The notes under the pieces: generated by a model
The model's input: only the letters and a program-made list of their open reading frames with translations
What the model was told of the DNA's origin: nothing
The model's database searches: none
NCBI GenBank assembly: GCA_030295235.1
Contig: AP026151.1
Span: forward strand, 310,001-374,000
DNA: 64,000 nucleotides
From: Fistulifera solaris
Taxonomy: Eukaryota > Bacillariophyta > Bacillariophyceae > Naviculales > Stauroneidaceae
Direction: 5' to 3'
Program-made: the position numbers and the translations under genes
Shown: piece after piece, positions 44,666 to 55,546 of the stretch
Layout: every line of letters starts with the position of its first letter
How positions within the stretch are numbered: position 1 is the first letter of the stretch

Positions 44666-45838
44666 CTAGAACTGGCCCACCAAGAACCCAAACACCTCTA
44701 AATCTACGATGTAAAAATTTCCATCTTCACATAAAGGTTCATTGTCAAATGTAGCACAGTGCCCGGTACTTCCGACCTGAAAATCTTCTTGTAAACAAAG
44801 TCCAAATGCTCCATCCTCGCCTCCACCACCAAAAGCAATTCGCTTATGACTCGTATCGCACAATTGCACGTATCGATTCGCGCCCGTCCACTTGTAGGGT
44901 CGAATATTCCCATCCACGACCTTGAATAAGCAAGCGGTAGAGCCACCAAAGAAATTCGTCCCACCGTGACCATGTGGCTCCCACGTCGCGTCGGCATATC
45001 CACCAAAGACATCCCCCTTGGTCGTTCGCACAATTAACAATGTCTTACTGTCGTCTTTGATATAACGCAAACACATGTCAAAGTCGTCACCATCCCGTGC
45101 GAGACTGTAGAGACGTTTCCACCGACAGTACGCGATACTGCGGGGCAGCACATGGACCGCAATTTGTTGCATTTGGACCGAGGAAAGAATGTACGGATTG
45201 GACTCCAGATCGTCTTCCGGTTCGACTCGTACGGGAGGAATGAATTCCGCATCGAGGTCTGCACGATCGGCTTGAAGAGACAACTCCACCGTTACTCCAT
45301 CCCCCGAAATCGACAGCTTTTGTCTATTTTCATCCTCGTCTTCCTCTTCGTCGCAGGTCGATTTCCGATCCGACTCGGATTTTTGGGAAAAAGAATACAA
45401 AATATTCGAGAAAACGGAATTGTTGTCAGTCTTTTGGCTCTCTCGCTGGGCTTCTTTGAGTATTTGCAGCTGTCGTTCCGCTTGATTTCGTAAATACATT
45501 CGTTTTCGTCCTTCTCGTTGTTTCCGTACCCAGGCAAATCCCTGTGCCATGATTCCTACCGATAAGGCATTCGCATTCTCGGGTGTCAACGGCGGAGGAA
45601 TGACTCGGGGAGGGACAGGGCGGCTTTCGTTTAAATCCGGAGCATTGAGCGACGGATTGTTGCTCAAAGGAAAGACTCGACACGTTCGTGAGGGAGAATC
45701 GAGCACATTTTCTCCAACCAATGCGGCAGCCGACGCGAGAGCATCGTGATATTCATCTTCCTCGCGCTGTGAGGCATCGGATGTCCAGTGGCTATTATTC
45801 CAGTCCTCGTCGTCTCCGAACCTCTCGTTATTCGCCAT
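44666..45838 (-). CDS. TLDc-domain protein
   Basis: 390 residues, intact. The C-terminal 170 residues are a TLDc domain: RWKRLYSLARDGDDFDMCL, LLIVRTTKGDVFGGYAD, NFFGGSTACLFKV, YVQLCDTSHKRIAFGGGGED and FQVGSTGHCATFDNEPL, ending with IVDLEVFGF. TLDc proteins (OXR1, TBC1D24, NCOA7) protect from oxidative stress and in several cases bind the V-ATPase. The N-terminal half is acidic and Ser/Pro-rich with a basic helix (WVRKQREGRKRMYLRNQAER). No TBC or LysM domain is present. It converges with the actin-related gene, 175 bp apart. Confidence 0.85.
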   Translation of the reverse strand: MANNERFGDDEDWNNSHWTSDASQREEDEYHDALASAAALVGENVLDSPSRTCRVFPLSNNPSLNAPDLNESRPVPPRVIPPPLTPENANALSVGIMAQGFAWVRKQREGRKRMYLRNQAERQLQILKEAQRESQKTDNNSVFSNILYSFSQKSESDRKSTCDEEEDEDENRQKLSISGDGVTVELSLQADRADLDAEFIPPVRVEPEDDLESNPYILSSVQMQQIAVHVLPRSIAYCRWKRLYSLARDGDDFDMCLRYIKDDSKTLLIVRTTKGDVFGGYADATWEPHGHGGTNFFGGSTACLFKVVDGNIRPYKWTGANRYVQLCDTSHKRIAFGGGGEDGAFGLCLQEDFQVGSTGHCATFDNEPLCEDGNFYIVDLEVFGFLVGQF

Positions 45839-46658
45839 TTTTCTCTTTCGATTAATGATTAAAGCAACGACTGCGATTCAACGACAATGTTGAGCCATAT
45901 AAATAGTTTTCAAAAGGCTTATTATGGTAATGCAAGGATTTTTTGTAGCACGACGATTGTGCGTGCGCTGCGTGCGGCCGCCTACAATGCGAGAGGTCAT
46001 AGGGTTAGGGATCATTTGTGGTATGTACACTGTTGTTTGTCAATCGGGCCCACATTTACATGTACTTCTAGCTTTTCGTGTTACTCCTCAAAAAATGCAC
46101 TCCAGCAGCTTCAGAATACATGAGCAATGGTGAAAGAACAACAATAGCGAGAACAACATTGTGAGTACGAAAGCATCCTTCATCGCTCATGACTGAATTG
46201 CAGTCGCGAAAAAAGTCGTCTACATTTCGAGTCTATATTCGGGGAACTAACGACGTTAGTAACTTCGATTACAGATACTTCTAAGATCATTACATTTGAT
46301 CGAGACAACAGTTTAATGTTAGAAAAAAATGAACATGGCCATGTTGAAGGTAGTGAGCATTGACGACGACTTACATCCTAGTCCAAAAATCGTGACTCAT
46401 GACTGAATCATAACAGTCGTGGAAAAGTTGTGGTTGCACTCTTTGGAGCTATAGCATAAAACCATCCTAATGTCGTACCAGTACCAGGTAGCGTTGCATG
46501 ATGAGAGCATTGATGCATGATGGCGCTCGTTGCGATGCGGGGATGCTGCAATGATTTTTGTTTCATTATTCGTATAACGGCTGTGCTTTGTTCTTGCACT
46601 GCTTCCTTTTACTAATCGTGTAAACATATATCGAAATGCTTTCATTTACTCGAGCACG
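45839..46658. other. Intergenic with two copies of the palindrome element
   Basis: About 820 bp between the head-to-head TLDc and LRR-like genes. Palindrome copies at 46188-46208 and 46398-46421 lie 210 bp apart. No gene is supported. Confidence 0.5.
46188..46421. repeat. Repeat unit of about 210 bp bordered by TGACTG/CAGTC palindromes
   Basis: CATGACTGAATTGCAGTCGCG at 46188 and CATGACTGAATCATAACAGTCG at 46398 border about 210 bp, nearly the same spacing as the borders at 54807/55024/55242. The internal sequence is only weakly similar to those units. Confidence 0.55.
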
Positions 46659-48140
46659 ATGGCAGATTCCTGTTGGTTCGAAACGATCCCGGCTGAGGAA
46701 TTCGACGACAACAAAATTTGCTCATGACGCAGCTTCGCGCGACCAAGTGGATTAGAAACATGCAGTTTTACCGGAAGACTCATTCACCTCTCGACGTAAC
46801 TCATCTCAGTGAATTTCTTTATGACGACAACAAGCTTGTTTGGTGGGACGAAGAAAGCTTCCTGATGACGAGGTTTCCCAGCGACAGTCAAGTCAAAGTT
46901 TCGAAATGGGACTACAACAATTCATTTTACAAATCAAAGTGAGGTGTACGTGTATGGGATGACAAAGCAAAGTGTAGCGCAAGCTATAGGAAAGATCTTA
47001 GTTTTGAAAGACACAGCCTTTGACGCCGTCGATATTGGATCATATTATCCTGTTGAACCCTGTCCCCTTACCCCCACTGCCTTCATCACTTCTCGCTTTC
47101 TTGTTGAATATAGGGAAGTAAATCCAAGTCGACGACTCAATCTCGGTGGCAGTTGTGAGCTTTCTATTGAGGAATCGCTCGCATTGGCGTCTCATCCAGT
47201 GCTTCCAAACCTGGGTCTAGGATGTACATTTGCTGACCAGGGACGTGCATTTGTCGAAGTACTAGCCAAACGAACGACTCACTTTGGTACAATTGAGTTC
47301 TTCGGGCACTCCGTTCACGATCTCTGCGCCATGTATTCCCTCCTTGAACCCCATTGCGACGTCAAGAGTGCAATTTCGAAATTTTCGATGGAAACGTGTA
47401 ACTTATTTTTTGAAGGGTCGAAGTGTCTCCTACCGCTGTCTTTACCGTTGAAGCATCTGGAGTACCACGTTTTCGACCCAATGGCACTGGGTGAGAATGA
47501 ACCGCTTGTTGTCGTTCCTCACGCAGTAACGGTACTTTTGCGGTTCGCTGCCAGCTCAGTTTCATACACAGTTTCTTCTGGCTAGTAAACAACTACAAGA
47601 ACTAGGGATTGTCTATGATTTTTCTCGCCCGCCATCAGCGGTACAACAAGAAGAACTTTTACAAGCGATCCGAACAAACAAAAATCTGCATCACCTCGAG
47701 GTCGGCTGTATAAACACTCTTGGCAATTTTTGGGAAGAGGTGCTTGAGGTAATCGGATTACATTGTAGTCTGAAGTCGGTTGTTTTCTGGGTTCGACAGC
47801 ACCGCCCAGATAAAAAGCAAGTGAAAACTTTGCTCCCTTTTCTACGGAAGCATCGTCATTTGGATATTTCTTTCAAACTTGAAAGTCGCTGGCCAGACAT
47901 TATCCGGAAAAGGAAATTTTAGAGCCAGTACGTCTCCTCAATTGTGTCAATGGTTTGGCCCGTCAGTCCATCGATGACCGGCCGACACTATTTCAGACTG
48001 CTTTGACCTGCTGGGCAAGTGGGGACTCTTCGAGATTGTATCTACTGTTGAGCGAAAATGCCGATTTGCTTTGCTCCTTCCTGGGCGACCTTGCTATTGG
48101 GGACACTCAACACCGCAGAAAACGACAAAGACCGCTATAA
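46659..48140 (+). CDS. Unrecognised LRR-like protein, four frame breaks
   Basis: From ATG 46659 (MADSCWFETIPAEEFDD) the chain continues through four frame changes, all in 4-base A or T runs: 46713-46716 (one short), 46925-46928 (one extra), 47536-47539 (one extra) and 47908-47911 (one short). They sum to a clean 494 codons. Sequence blocks such as LASHPVLPNLGLGC, FVEVLAKRTTHFGTIEFFGH, LLQAIRTNKNLHHLEVGCI and LLPFLRKHRHLDISFKLE have the L-x-x-L-x(L/V) spacing of leucine-rich repeats, but I cannot name the family. The density of breaks is the highest in the window, so a decaying gene is possible; sequence error is equally possible. Confidence 0.45.
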
Positions 48141-48600
48141 TTTTTCCTTGTTTTTCATATAGCAACCATAGCATGCATATAAGTCAATAACTTCACTAAA
48201 AATTAAGCTGATTCGGTATCCTTAAAAAGCTTGGCAATTTCTGATAAAGAACGCATCGTACGTATCAGCCTGGGTCTCACACACGCGTGATCGACCTCCA
48301 TTCGCAACAACACGTAGATGCTGACCTTCCGATGTACATAAGACTTATATTCGCCGTCTCGTCGTGAAACGATCCCAGGCGTGGGACCTCAATGTGACTA
48401 CTTTAAAGATAAGATGCAGCTATCAGAGATGCATATTTTCGTCCACAGTATGTGCCCAAAGTGTCGCGAAGACGCGAAAAACCAAGTCTCATGCGGAGTT
48501 TTACACCAACTGGTTCCCTCAAATGATTCGGCAATGTGCAGTCGCATTTACAATGTCAAGCTTTGCGAAGCACATCGGCATACAAGAATACATCCATTAC
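48141..48600. other. Intergenic between convergent genes, nothing recognised
   Basis: 460 bp. Short open frames across 48364-48624 overlap the SDE2 3' end and show no features. Confidence 0.4.
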
Positions 48601-50139
48601 TTAGGCTTTCTTGTTGGCAAGTAAGCGTTTGGGAAAATCACTCGCATCCAGACCTTTCAGAGAGAATAAACGTGACGCTCGCTCCTGCAGTGTTCCACCA
48701 CATTTCACTCCGATTGCCATCAAAGCACCTTTCAAGCGGTCCAGACCCAGTTCCTCTAGCTCTTCGATGGAGTTGTAATCGGTCAAGTTTAGCGGTTCAA
48801 CGACGAGAGTGCTCTGCTCTTTCGTTGCTGACTTGTCGGTATGCGTCGATTCATTCTGGTTCTGCTCCGCGTCAAGTTTCGACTCGACATTTTCGTCATA
48901 CGCATCGTCCGAGAAATCTTCCAGAGTTGTATCCTCTTGTGTCCTAACTTCACCGACTGCTGTACTTGATGCTACATGGTAACTCATCTCGTCCTTGTGG
49001 AGACGAAGTTCCACAATTTCTCCGGGATTGATACTGATCACCGGGAACAACCAGAGTCCTCTTTCCACTTCGAACGCAGTCCCCATGTCGTTCCCGTTCA
49101 CAAAATACGAAATAGTGCCAGTGGCGGCATTGTAGAGACAACCCACCACGTCATTGGCTTGCCACGGCTGTGTACCATACTCGTCGGTGTGTTCAGCATG
49201 CAGTCGTATCTGGCGACTTCCATCGTAACCCCAACTGTTGGGACAATCACCCACTCCATCCCCCCGACTCGGAGGATGGTTGAAAGGCCGAATTGGCCCA
49301 TCCGACTTGGACGACACCTCCGGTCAGAACCACAATTTCATAATAATAGAGCGCCACCGACACCGACTGCAAGACCACACCGACCGTACAAAAATTCGAT
49401 TGGCTTTGGAGTCGCCATCGGTGACTTTCGAAGGCCAGAGTGGCGTCACCGGAAAGCGTAATCAAGGCCGAAGGTGGATCGGGTTCCATTTTGGCGCGTT
49501 TTTGTTCACGCAGACCCGCTTGCAACGCTTGTTCCAGAGTCGACTGCACTTGGGAACTCGCTTCTTCCGCGGCTTCGACATAGGCATGTACTTGTCGTTC
49601 TTGTAACCGTTTTCCTTCTTCTTTTCGTTGACGCACGGCTTCTCGTTCCTTTTCCATTGATAAAACGCTCGTTTCCATTTCCGTTGTTCCTTCTTGGCCG
49701 ATACATCGGCCCACGCCGGTAATTGCAAATGCCAACCGGCAATACCGGTATCTGTATTCAGTAAAGCTTGTGTCATTTCTTCTTCCGTCGCGGTTCCGGC
49801 CTCGACGCGTCGTTTCCATTCCAACCACAGTTGCCCCTCAATGGCTTGATTGACGTGTTGCAATCGCCGTCCTTGCAAATCACGGCAAGCGCCAAAATTG
49901 GAGGTGGCCTTGGCCCCCGCTTGACGGGCTTGGCCCTTGAGGAGAGTTCCGAATCCCCCTTTTCCGCCTCTGAGCCCACTGAGAACCCGCACCGTCCCGA
50001 ACGGCGGATTCCATTCGCTCAATATCAAACGGGCTTGCGGCCAGCCCGTCGTGTCGGAAATCAGTTCTAAAATACGGTACGGATCGTGGGTCGCAAGAAC
50101 ATGCGTTTGGTTCTGAAAACGAATGAGTGATTGTTGCAT
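48601..50139 (-). CDS. SDE2: SDE2 splicing/genome-stability factor with extra SPRY domain and C-terminal SAP, two frame breaks
   Basis: 513 codons with the breaks resolved. The first 60 residues form the SDE2 ubiquitin-like fold and end at [15 protein letters not shown], the diagnostic Gly-Gly~Lys-Gly-Gly processing site, followed by [18 protein letters not shown] as in Sde2 of yeasts, animals and plants. After cleavage by a deubiquitinase, Sde2 joins the spliceosome. A coiled-coil region follows, then a SPRY domain ([42 protein letters not shown]), then a SAP motif ([20 protein letters not shown]). Breaks: TT 49657-49658 is one base short, C6 49260-49265 one too long (plus-strand coordinates). 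SPRY between Sde2 and SAP is the unusual part. Confidence 0.85.
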
Positions 50140-50849
50140 GATGATGAAGGAATGATAGAAAAAAGGAACTAATAGTCTATGATGCTGTCAATAATAAGAC
50201 AAAGAAATGTAATCAGAGACACGATAAAAAACAGCGGGGCAAGGGGCACGTGAAAAAAGTCACCCGCCCACATTTTCTGGATACGTGAAAAAGTCACACC
50301 CCCACATTTTCTGGATACTTGAAAAATCACACTTCCACATTTTCTGGATACTTGAAAAATCACACTCCCACATTTTCTGGATACTTGAAAAATCACACTC
50401 CCACATTTTCTGGATACTTGAAAAAATCACACTTCCACATTTTCTGGATACTTGAAAACATCACACTCCCACATTTTCTGGAGACGTGAAAACATCACGC
50501 CCCCACATTTTGTGTTGCAGCGAGATAAGCAAGTGACAATACAAGTTCCAGTAGGAACTAGGAACTCGGACGACTTTTGCAGGAAAACATTGCATTATAC
50601 CGACAATAACAACTTCATTCATTCCATTCCGTAACAAAGGTAGCAATCATGGTCCAAAATGGTGCTTACTAGGGCTTCGTAGACTAGCACTACTAGTTTG
50701 TTGCGAATGAGTTATGCTGACACATTCCTGGACTGAAAATTAATTGAATCGGAGAATAGAATCATTCGAAGCAATACCATAAGTGCTTTCGTCTGATGCC
50801 TTTTACCCCTTATTGCGGCTTGCATTGCAATAATGTTCCTACAACGCCT
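50140..50849. other. Intergenic holding a 33-bp minisatellite
   Basis: About 710 bp upstream of SDE2 and downstream of the synergin-like gene. Apart from the array at 50247-50512, nothing is recognised. Confidence 0.5.
50247..50512. repeat. Minisatellite, eight copies of a 33-34-bp unit
   Basis: CCACATTTTCTGG recurs at 50268, 50302, 50335, 50368, 50401, 50435, 50469 and 50503 (last copy partial), followed by ATACTTGAAAAA(T)CACAC. Between copies there is no variable spacer, so it is a tandem array and not a CRISPR. The array is about 100 bp upstream of the SDE2 start codon, in its presumed promoter. Confidence 0.9.
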
Positions 50850-53800
50850 TCAAAAACCTGACTGTGCATACGACTGGCACTTGTGTGACACAAAGTTCGC
50901 TGCGCAAGCCATATGCCTTCCATTGTGAAAGACCACGGGGGATTTGGTGACAAGGACTCCGTCATACGTCAACGGCTGTAAGGTAAATTGGCAGAGTTGG
51001 TCGTCCGCAACGGCGGTACCAGACTGCCGTATGCCGGAAAGGGTCTCGAGCGCCAACTCCTGCTTTCGTTCCACGCCACATTGGGCTGCCAACTCTTCCA
51101 CGGTCTTCCAGTCATTCTCAATATGTATATAGTCTTGTATAAAATTCAGCGAACACCACGAGGGAGGAAAGAGTGTCAATCGTGAAGAGCGAGGATGGGT
51201 GTAACATCAATAAGTCGCCCACGGTGGCCACGATGGAACGACACACACGGACAAATTCCCCCAAACCGGCCACGTAGGTCTCCAATTTCGGACGCACCGC
51301 GTCTTGTACGCTTTGGGTGAATCCAGCGGCATCTCCCATAACAATGCAACCCAACGATAGTTCGTCACGCGTTACGGTCATTGCTTGCTGCCAATACGTG
51401 GAGGCAAGTTTCGAATGTGACGACGATAAGAGTACCATGATTTGAATGGAGCGCTGGATACGCCTTTTCCGAGCTTCGGAAACAGGGACTTCCATCCCAA
51501 TATTGGCTTCAAAGCAATTGGAGAAATCCACATGTCCACCATTGGACTGAACGCGTATCGCTTCGGGAAGACTCAAAGAGGCTTTTTCGACAAATTCTCG
51601 AAGCATCACCAAGTTTTTGTATTCGGGGTTCTGCAGCAATTCTTCCTCTGGAACTGGCGCTTCGAAAGAGGCAAAATCACCAAAGTTGTCACTGCTTTCC
51701 GTCGCTGGCTCTGGTGCGCTGGTCTGTAAATCTGGTAAGGATTGAGACGCCGGTTGGTTGGATTCAAAGCCAGAAAAGTCACCGAATGAATCATTTCCAG
51801 CCTCATCCAAAACTGGAGCAGTTTGTTCCAGCGCTTCCGCGTTGACCGCTGTCGTATCCGATAATGCTATGTCGTTGGCTGCAAAACCAGAAAAATCCCC
51901 AAAGTCTTCTGCCTCAGCGGCAAAAGCATGCGCTTCGTCAAGCGTCGGCGACTGAAGGTGTGCTACTGTGTGTACAGGCGCAACATGTTCAAAACGGTCA
52001 GATGTAACCCCTGTGTGAGATGCGAAAACGTCGTGATTGGCGGTGAAGAAATTTTCAGTAGCAAGAGCAGCGCTCGGCTTGGGCTTAGAGCTGGAGGTAG
52101 TATCCATCGCCAAGGATTGTTCATCGAGTTTGTGGCCGGGGCTTGCAGAAGCAACTCCCAAGAAATCTCCAAAGTCATCTGTCTCACTGGCAGCGTCTTC
52201 TATGGCATCCGATGAAAGTGAAGGAGCCTGATGTTTTTCCTCTTGGACAGCGACATCCTGAGCGCTTTCGTCAACGAGTACAAAAGCTTCCACATTGTTT
52301 TTGGCAAAAAGGTCATCCGAGAAAGCAAGCGGCTCAAGCGGCTTGTCTAATAAACTTCCAGCAAGGGCATCAAGCGCGTCCCATCCCGAGCCAAGTGACT
52401 GGACTTCTCCTGTTTGCCGACTTTCGCCCGTTTCGAGCTCCGACGCTATTCCGCTTACGTCACCTTGATTTGATAGAGTTGATACGTTCAATAAGCTGGA
52501 TTGTGGTGCACTCGATTGAGCTTTTCCGTCATCCAACTGGTCTCCACTTGTGAAATCACCAAAATCACTTTCATCCGCAATAGAAGTGTCCGGACTAACA
52601 GCTGGGGGCTGCATAAGAGACAGGCTCGGATGAATGTCATCCTCGATCTTTTCGTCGACATTGACGTCGGAAACAGTGCCCTCCAGAGCGGCAAAGGCGT
52701 CAAAGGCCGTAGGAGAAGAAGAAGTCTCTGGGAGGGTATGAGCTTCACTTTGTTGAAAGGTTTCCGTCTTATTAGACTCCCCGACGAATTCACCAAAGTC
52801 ATCGTCCTCGACTTGTTGCAAGTCGCCGTTTGGACTTAAATTTTCGCGTTTCGGTGCTTCATCCTCTGCAGCCGTTAATGTTTCTAAAGGAGGCAGTGGC
52901 GTGTCTTGTACAGCCGATAAGGCGTCCAGTGCATCCCAACCAGACAAGCTGTTGTCGGCGTGCTTCGCAAACTCATTTATCTTCTCAATGTCGGGATTAA
53001 TGCTGTTTGGTAATGAGGGGGTGAATGAAGCGTCAGGAGCGTTAACTGTTTCGCCTAGTGTAATAACACTTTTCTCAGCAGGAACCGTTTCCGTTACTTC
53101 TGTACCAGCGAAATCACCAAACTCTGTTTCGTCCTCGTCTGCATCGGAAGGAAAAGTTGCATTCTGAATCTCATTGTGAAATGAGAACTTGTCTCCAGGT
53201 GCCGTAGCACCTTCCTCAATCGAGGCTGTTTGACCACTACTACTCTCAACGCTTGCGTGAACTTCAACGTTCGACTGTGCGTGCGTGGTGATTGCTGGCG
53301 AATCGTCCATGATAGAATGATTTTGTTGCTCCACAACATGTGACGGCACTTCGTTACCAAGCTCTATCGAGGGCAATGGACGGTCCGGTACTTCGAACAT
53401 TCCTCCAAAAGCATCGGAGATCGACAGGACCGATGACGCCGCGTTGGACCCAATGGTGGACGTGTTCCATTCATCATCCTTCGTGCCATCGTACGTCGCG
53501 ACCCTCGTTGCGTCAAAACTGCCGAAATCATCGCTGGACGGATCATTCATCTCGAAATTTCCAAACGTGTCGGGATTCATCTCCGTGTGCAATCCCTGTC
53601 TGCTCATGGCATCCTTGCTATCTGCAGTGCCGAGAGCTACTTGTGGTGTTGTCGCCATTGTATCGCCGTTAACGTTGTAAGTCGGAAATGGAGAATTGTC
53701 TCCTGCGGTTGCCGATACATTCGAAATGTCGGGTGGATGATTGGTTTTAATAAAATAATTTTGACTGCTATTCGCTCCCAAACTCCCTGGATTGGATGCA

Positions 53801-54517
53801 CTGTCCACAAAATCCCCAAAATCCTCGTCGTCGTCGTTGGGTGTTTCCTCCTGTACTGCCTCGATCGTTGGCTCCGGAACGAAGAGACTCGGCAATGGCT
53901 TATCTTCCACTTGCACCAGACCACTAAAAGCATCATCAATCGATGTCAATTCCAACGATGTCGGCAGCACCGCAACTTCCGATGTCGTATGTGTCATAGC
54001 TGGCGCTACATTTGGATCGAATATTGTGGGTTGTTGTGTCATTTGGCTCGGTGGTGGTACTGTCGTTGCAACATCGGGCGTCGGTGGTTGAAATCCCTTC
54101 GCTCTTTGAAATATCATTTGCAACTCCATCGGACTGGGTATCACAATGCCTTGAAAGATCGGTAAAGGCAACATCATGGAGGCCGTTTGGAGTAAACACT
54201 GTCGCAGAATATCTTCGGGTGATGCGGCCTGGGGAGTTTGAGCTAACGCGGGCAACAAAGGACCGTGTTGCGCCAAGGCCGTCAATCGCAACATGGTATC
54301 AAATTGGGCCGTGGTCGACAAATATCCATCGACTTGCGGATCGACGACGGACCACATATGCCGCAATACGGAACGATCAATTCCGGAACGACAAAAGAAC
54401 GGCACCGCTTGTCGTCCCGCAATGCGAATGGAGTCGGTGATTTGAAATTCCGTTTGCAACAAAAAACAGACCGTACGCTTCCTCCAAAGGGGTGGGTTGA
54501 TAATAATTATAGAGCAT
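50850..54517 (-). CDS. Synergin/aftiphilin-like clathrin-AP-1 accessory protein, two frame breaks
   Basis: From ATG 54517 (MLYNYYQPTPLEEAYGLF) the N-terminus is a degenerate EH-like helical domain (ITDSIRIAGRQAVPFFCRSG, LRHMWSVVDPQVDGYLSTTA). The long acidic middle carries nine [DE]FG[DES]F motifs (for example DEDFGDFVD, SDDFGSF, ETEFGDF, DDDFGEF, AEDFGDF), the signature that binds the gamma-ear of AP-1 and GGAs. The C-terminal domain (LCQFTLQPLTYDGVLVTKS..FHNGRHMACAANFV) resembles the Cys/His end domain of gamma-synergin. Breaks: A4 run 51141-51144 and A6 run 54461-54466 (plus strand) each look one base too long. 1,222 codons in total. Likely role in trans-Golgi/endosome traffic. Confidence 0.8.
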
Positions 54518-55546
54518 ATTGTTGATAAATAGTGATGGGAAGTGCGAAAGTAGAATGACGATAACGAATGAATATATATAATATAATGGGACGAGTTATG
54601 GCAAAGAGTCTCTCGCGCCTTTCATTTCGGTCATGGTCACGAAAAAACGCAAAACAGTCACGAGCCAGGTGGCTTCTCGTAGCCAGAAAATCTGGGGGTT
54701 TAGTGATTTCACGTACCGGTACCTTGAAAATCTGATTCTTCTGCGCGTGTTGTGTTTTCGATGCGCAGAAAATCTGGGTGTGTGATGCTGGAATTGATTC
54801 ATGACTCATGACTGAAATGCAGTCATGTTCTCCTCCAACCAACACTTTGGGTCCATAGTAACCACGGAAGACAACGTTTTGCAAGGCTCTTCTACGTTAA
54901 ATATAATGACGTAAATTGCAAACGCTGCTAAAATCTATTTCACTGCAACGACGACAAAGTGAGTCCAATAATAAGCTGAACAAACGAATTGTAGGCTGCA
55001 TTGTCGCTTGAAAAAATAATGATTCATGACTGACGGCGAAATGCGGACAACAATTTGGTCTATAGTACGGAGTATTACGGAAGACAACGTTTCGCAAGGC
55101 TCTTCTACGTGAAAAATAATGACGTGGAATTCCAACGCTGCTAAAGACTATTTCATTGCATCAACGACAATAATGGAGCTCAATGTTTTTCTGATCGGAC
55201 CAATTGTATAAGCAGCATTGTCGCCCGAAGAAATATTGATTCATGACTGACGCGCAGTCGTGGCGAAATTGATGGTACGCTTCTGCTTATTTTGAAACCG
55301 ACGGAAATTCTGATGGTATTATTTGTCAAAAGTATACTACGTAGTCTTGAAGCGTTCTTACAAGTACATTCCAGAAAATCGGTTGTGTGCGGTGTTTTCA
55401 CTTGCCCAGAAAATCTGGGCGTGTGGTTTGCACCACGTTGGCGTCCAAACAAATTGCAATGCGTTCGCGTTCGAAGGTCGTCGATGAAGAAATCAAAAAT
55501 AAATGATTCATTCTTTTCTGTTCTATTACGAATAAACCATGATAGT
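54518..55546. other. Intergenic with tandem 217-bp repeat and CAGAAAATCTGGG motifs
   Basis: About 1 kb between the starts of two head-to-head genes. Besides the repeat at 54807-55263 it has the motif CAGAAAATCTGGG near 54685, 54775 and 55409, related to the minisatellite cores at 31732 and 50247. No gene is supported in this stretch. Confidence 0.5.
54807..55263. repeat. Two diverged 217-bp direct repeats bordered by three palindromes
   Basis: Palindromes at 54807 (CATGACTGAAATGCAGTCATG), 55024 (CATGACTGACGGC, half decayed) and 55242 (CATGACTGACGCGCAGTCG) are spaced 217 and 218 bp. The intervals share GGTC.ATAGTA, GGAAGACAACGTTT, GCAAGGCTCTTCTACGT, AACGCTGCTAAA and GCATTGTCGC in order, so they are duplicated units. 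Confidence 0.8.

Noticed and set aside
46678-46700. tRNA T-arm-like GGTTCGAAACGATCC
   Set aside because: No matching cloverleaf stems around it; it lies in the coding start of the LRR-like gene.
48364-48624. Plus-strand 86-codon frame
   Set aside because: No features, overlaps the SDE2 3' end, and no homology-like pattern.
50169-50396. Minus-strand frame with repeating IFQVSRKCGSV peptide
   Set aside because: The peptide repeat is only the translation of the DNA minisatellite; no start context or other feature.
50247-50512. CRISPR-like array
   Set aside because: Units of 33-34 bp abut with no unique spacers; it is a eukaryotic minisatellite.
53587-54165. Plus-strand 192-codon frame
   Set aside because: Antisense to the synergin-like gene; rich in Cys, Trp and Arg as mirror frames of acidic genes are.
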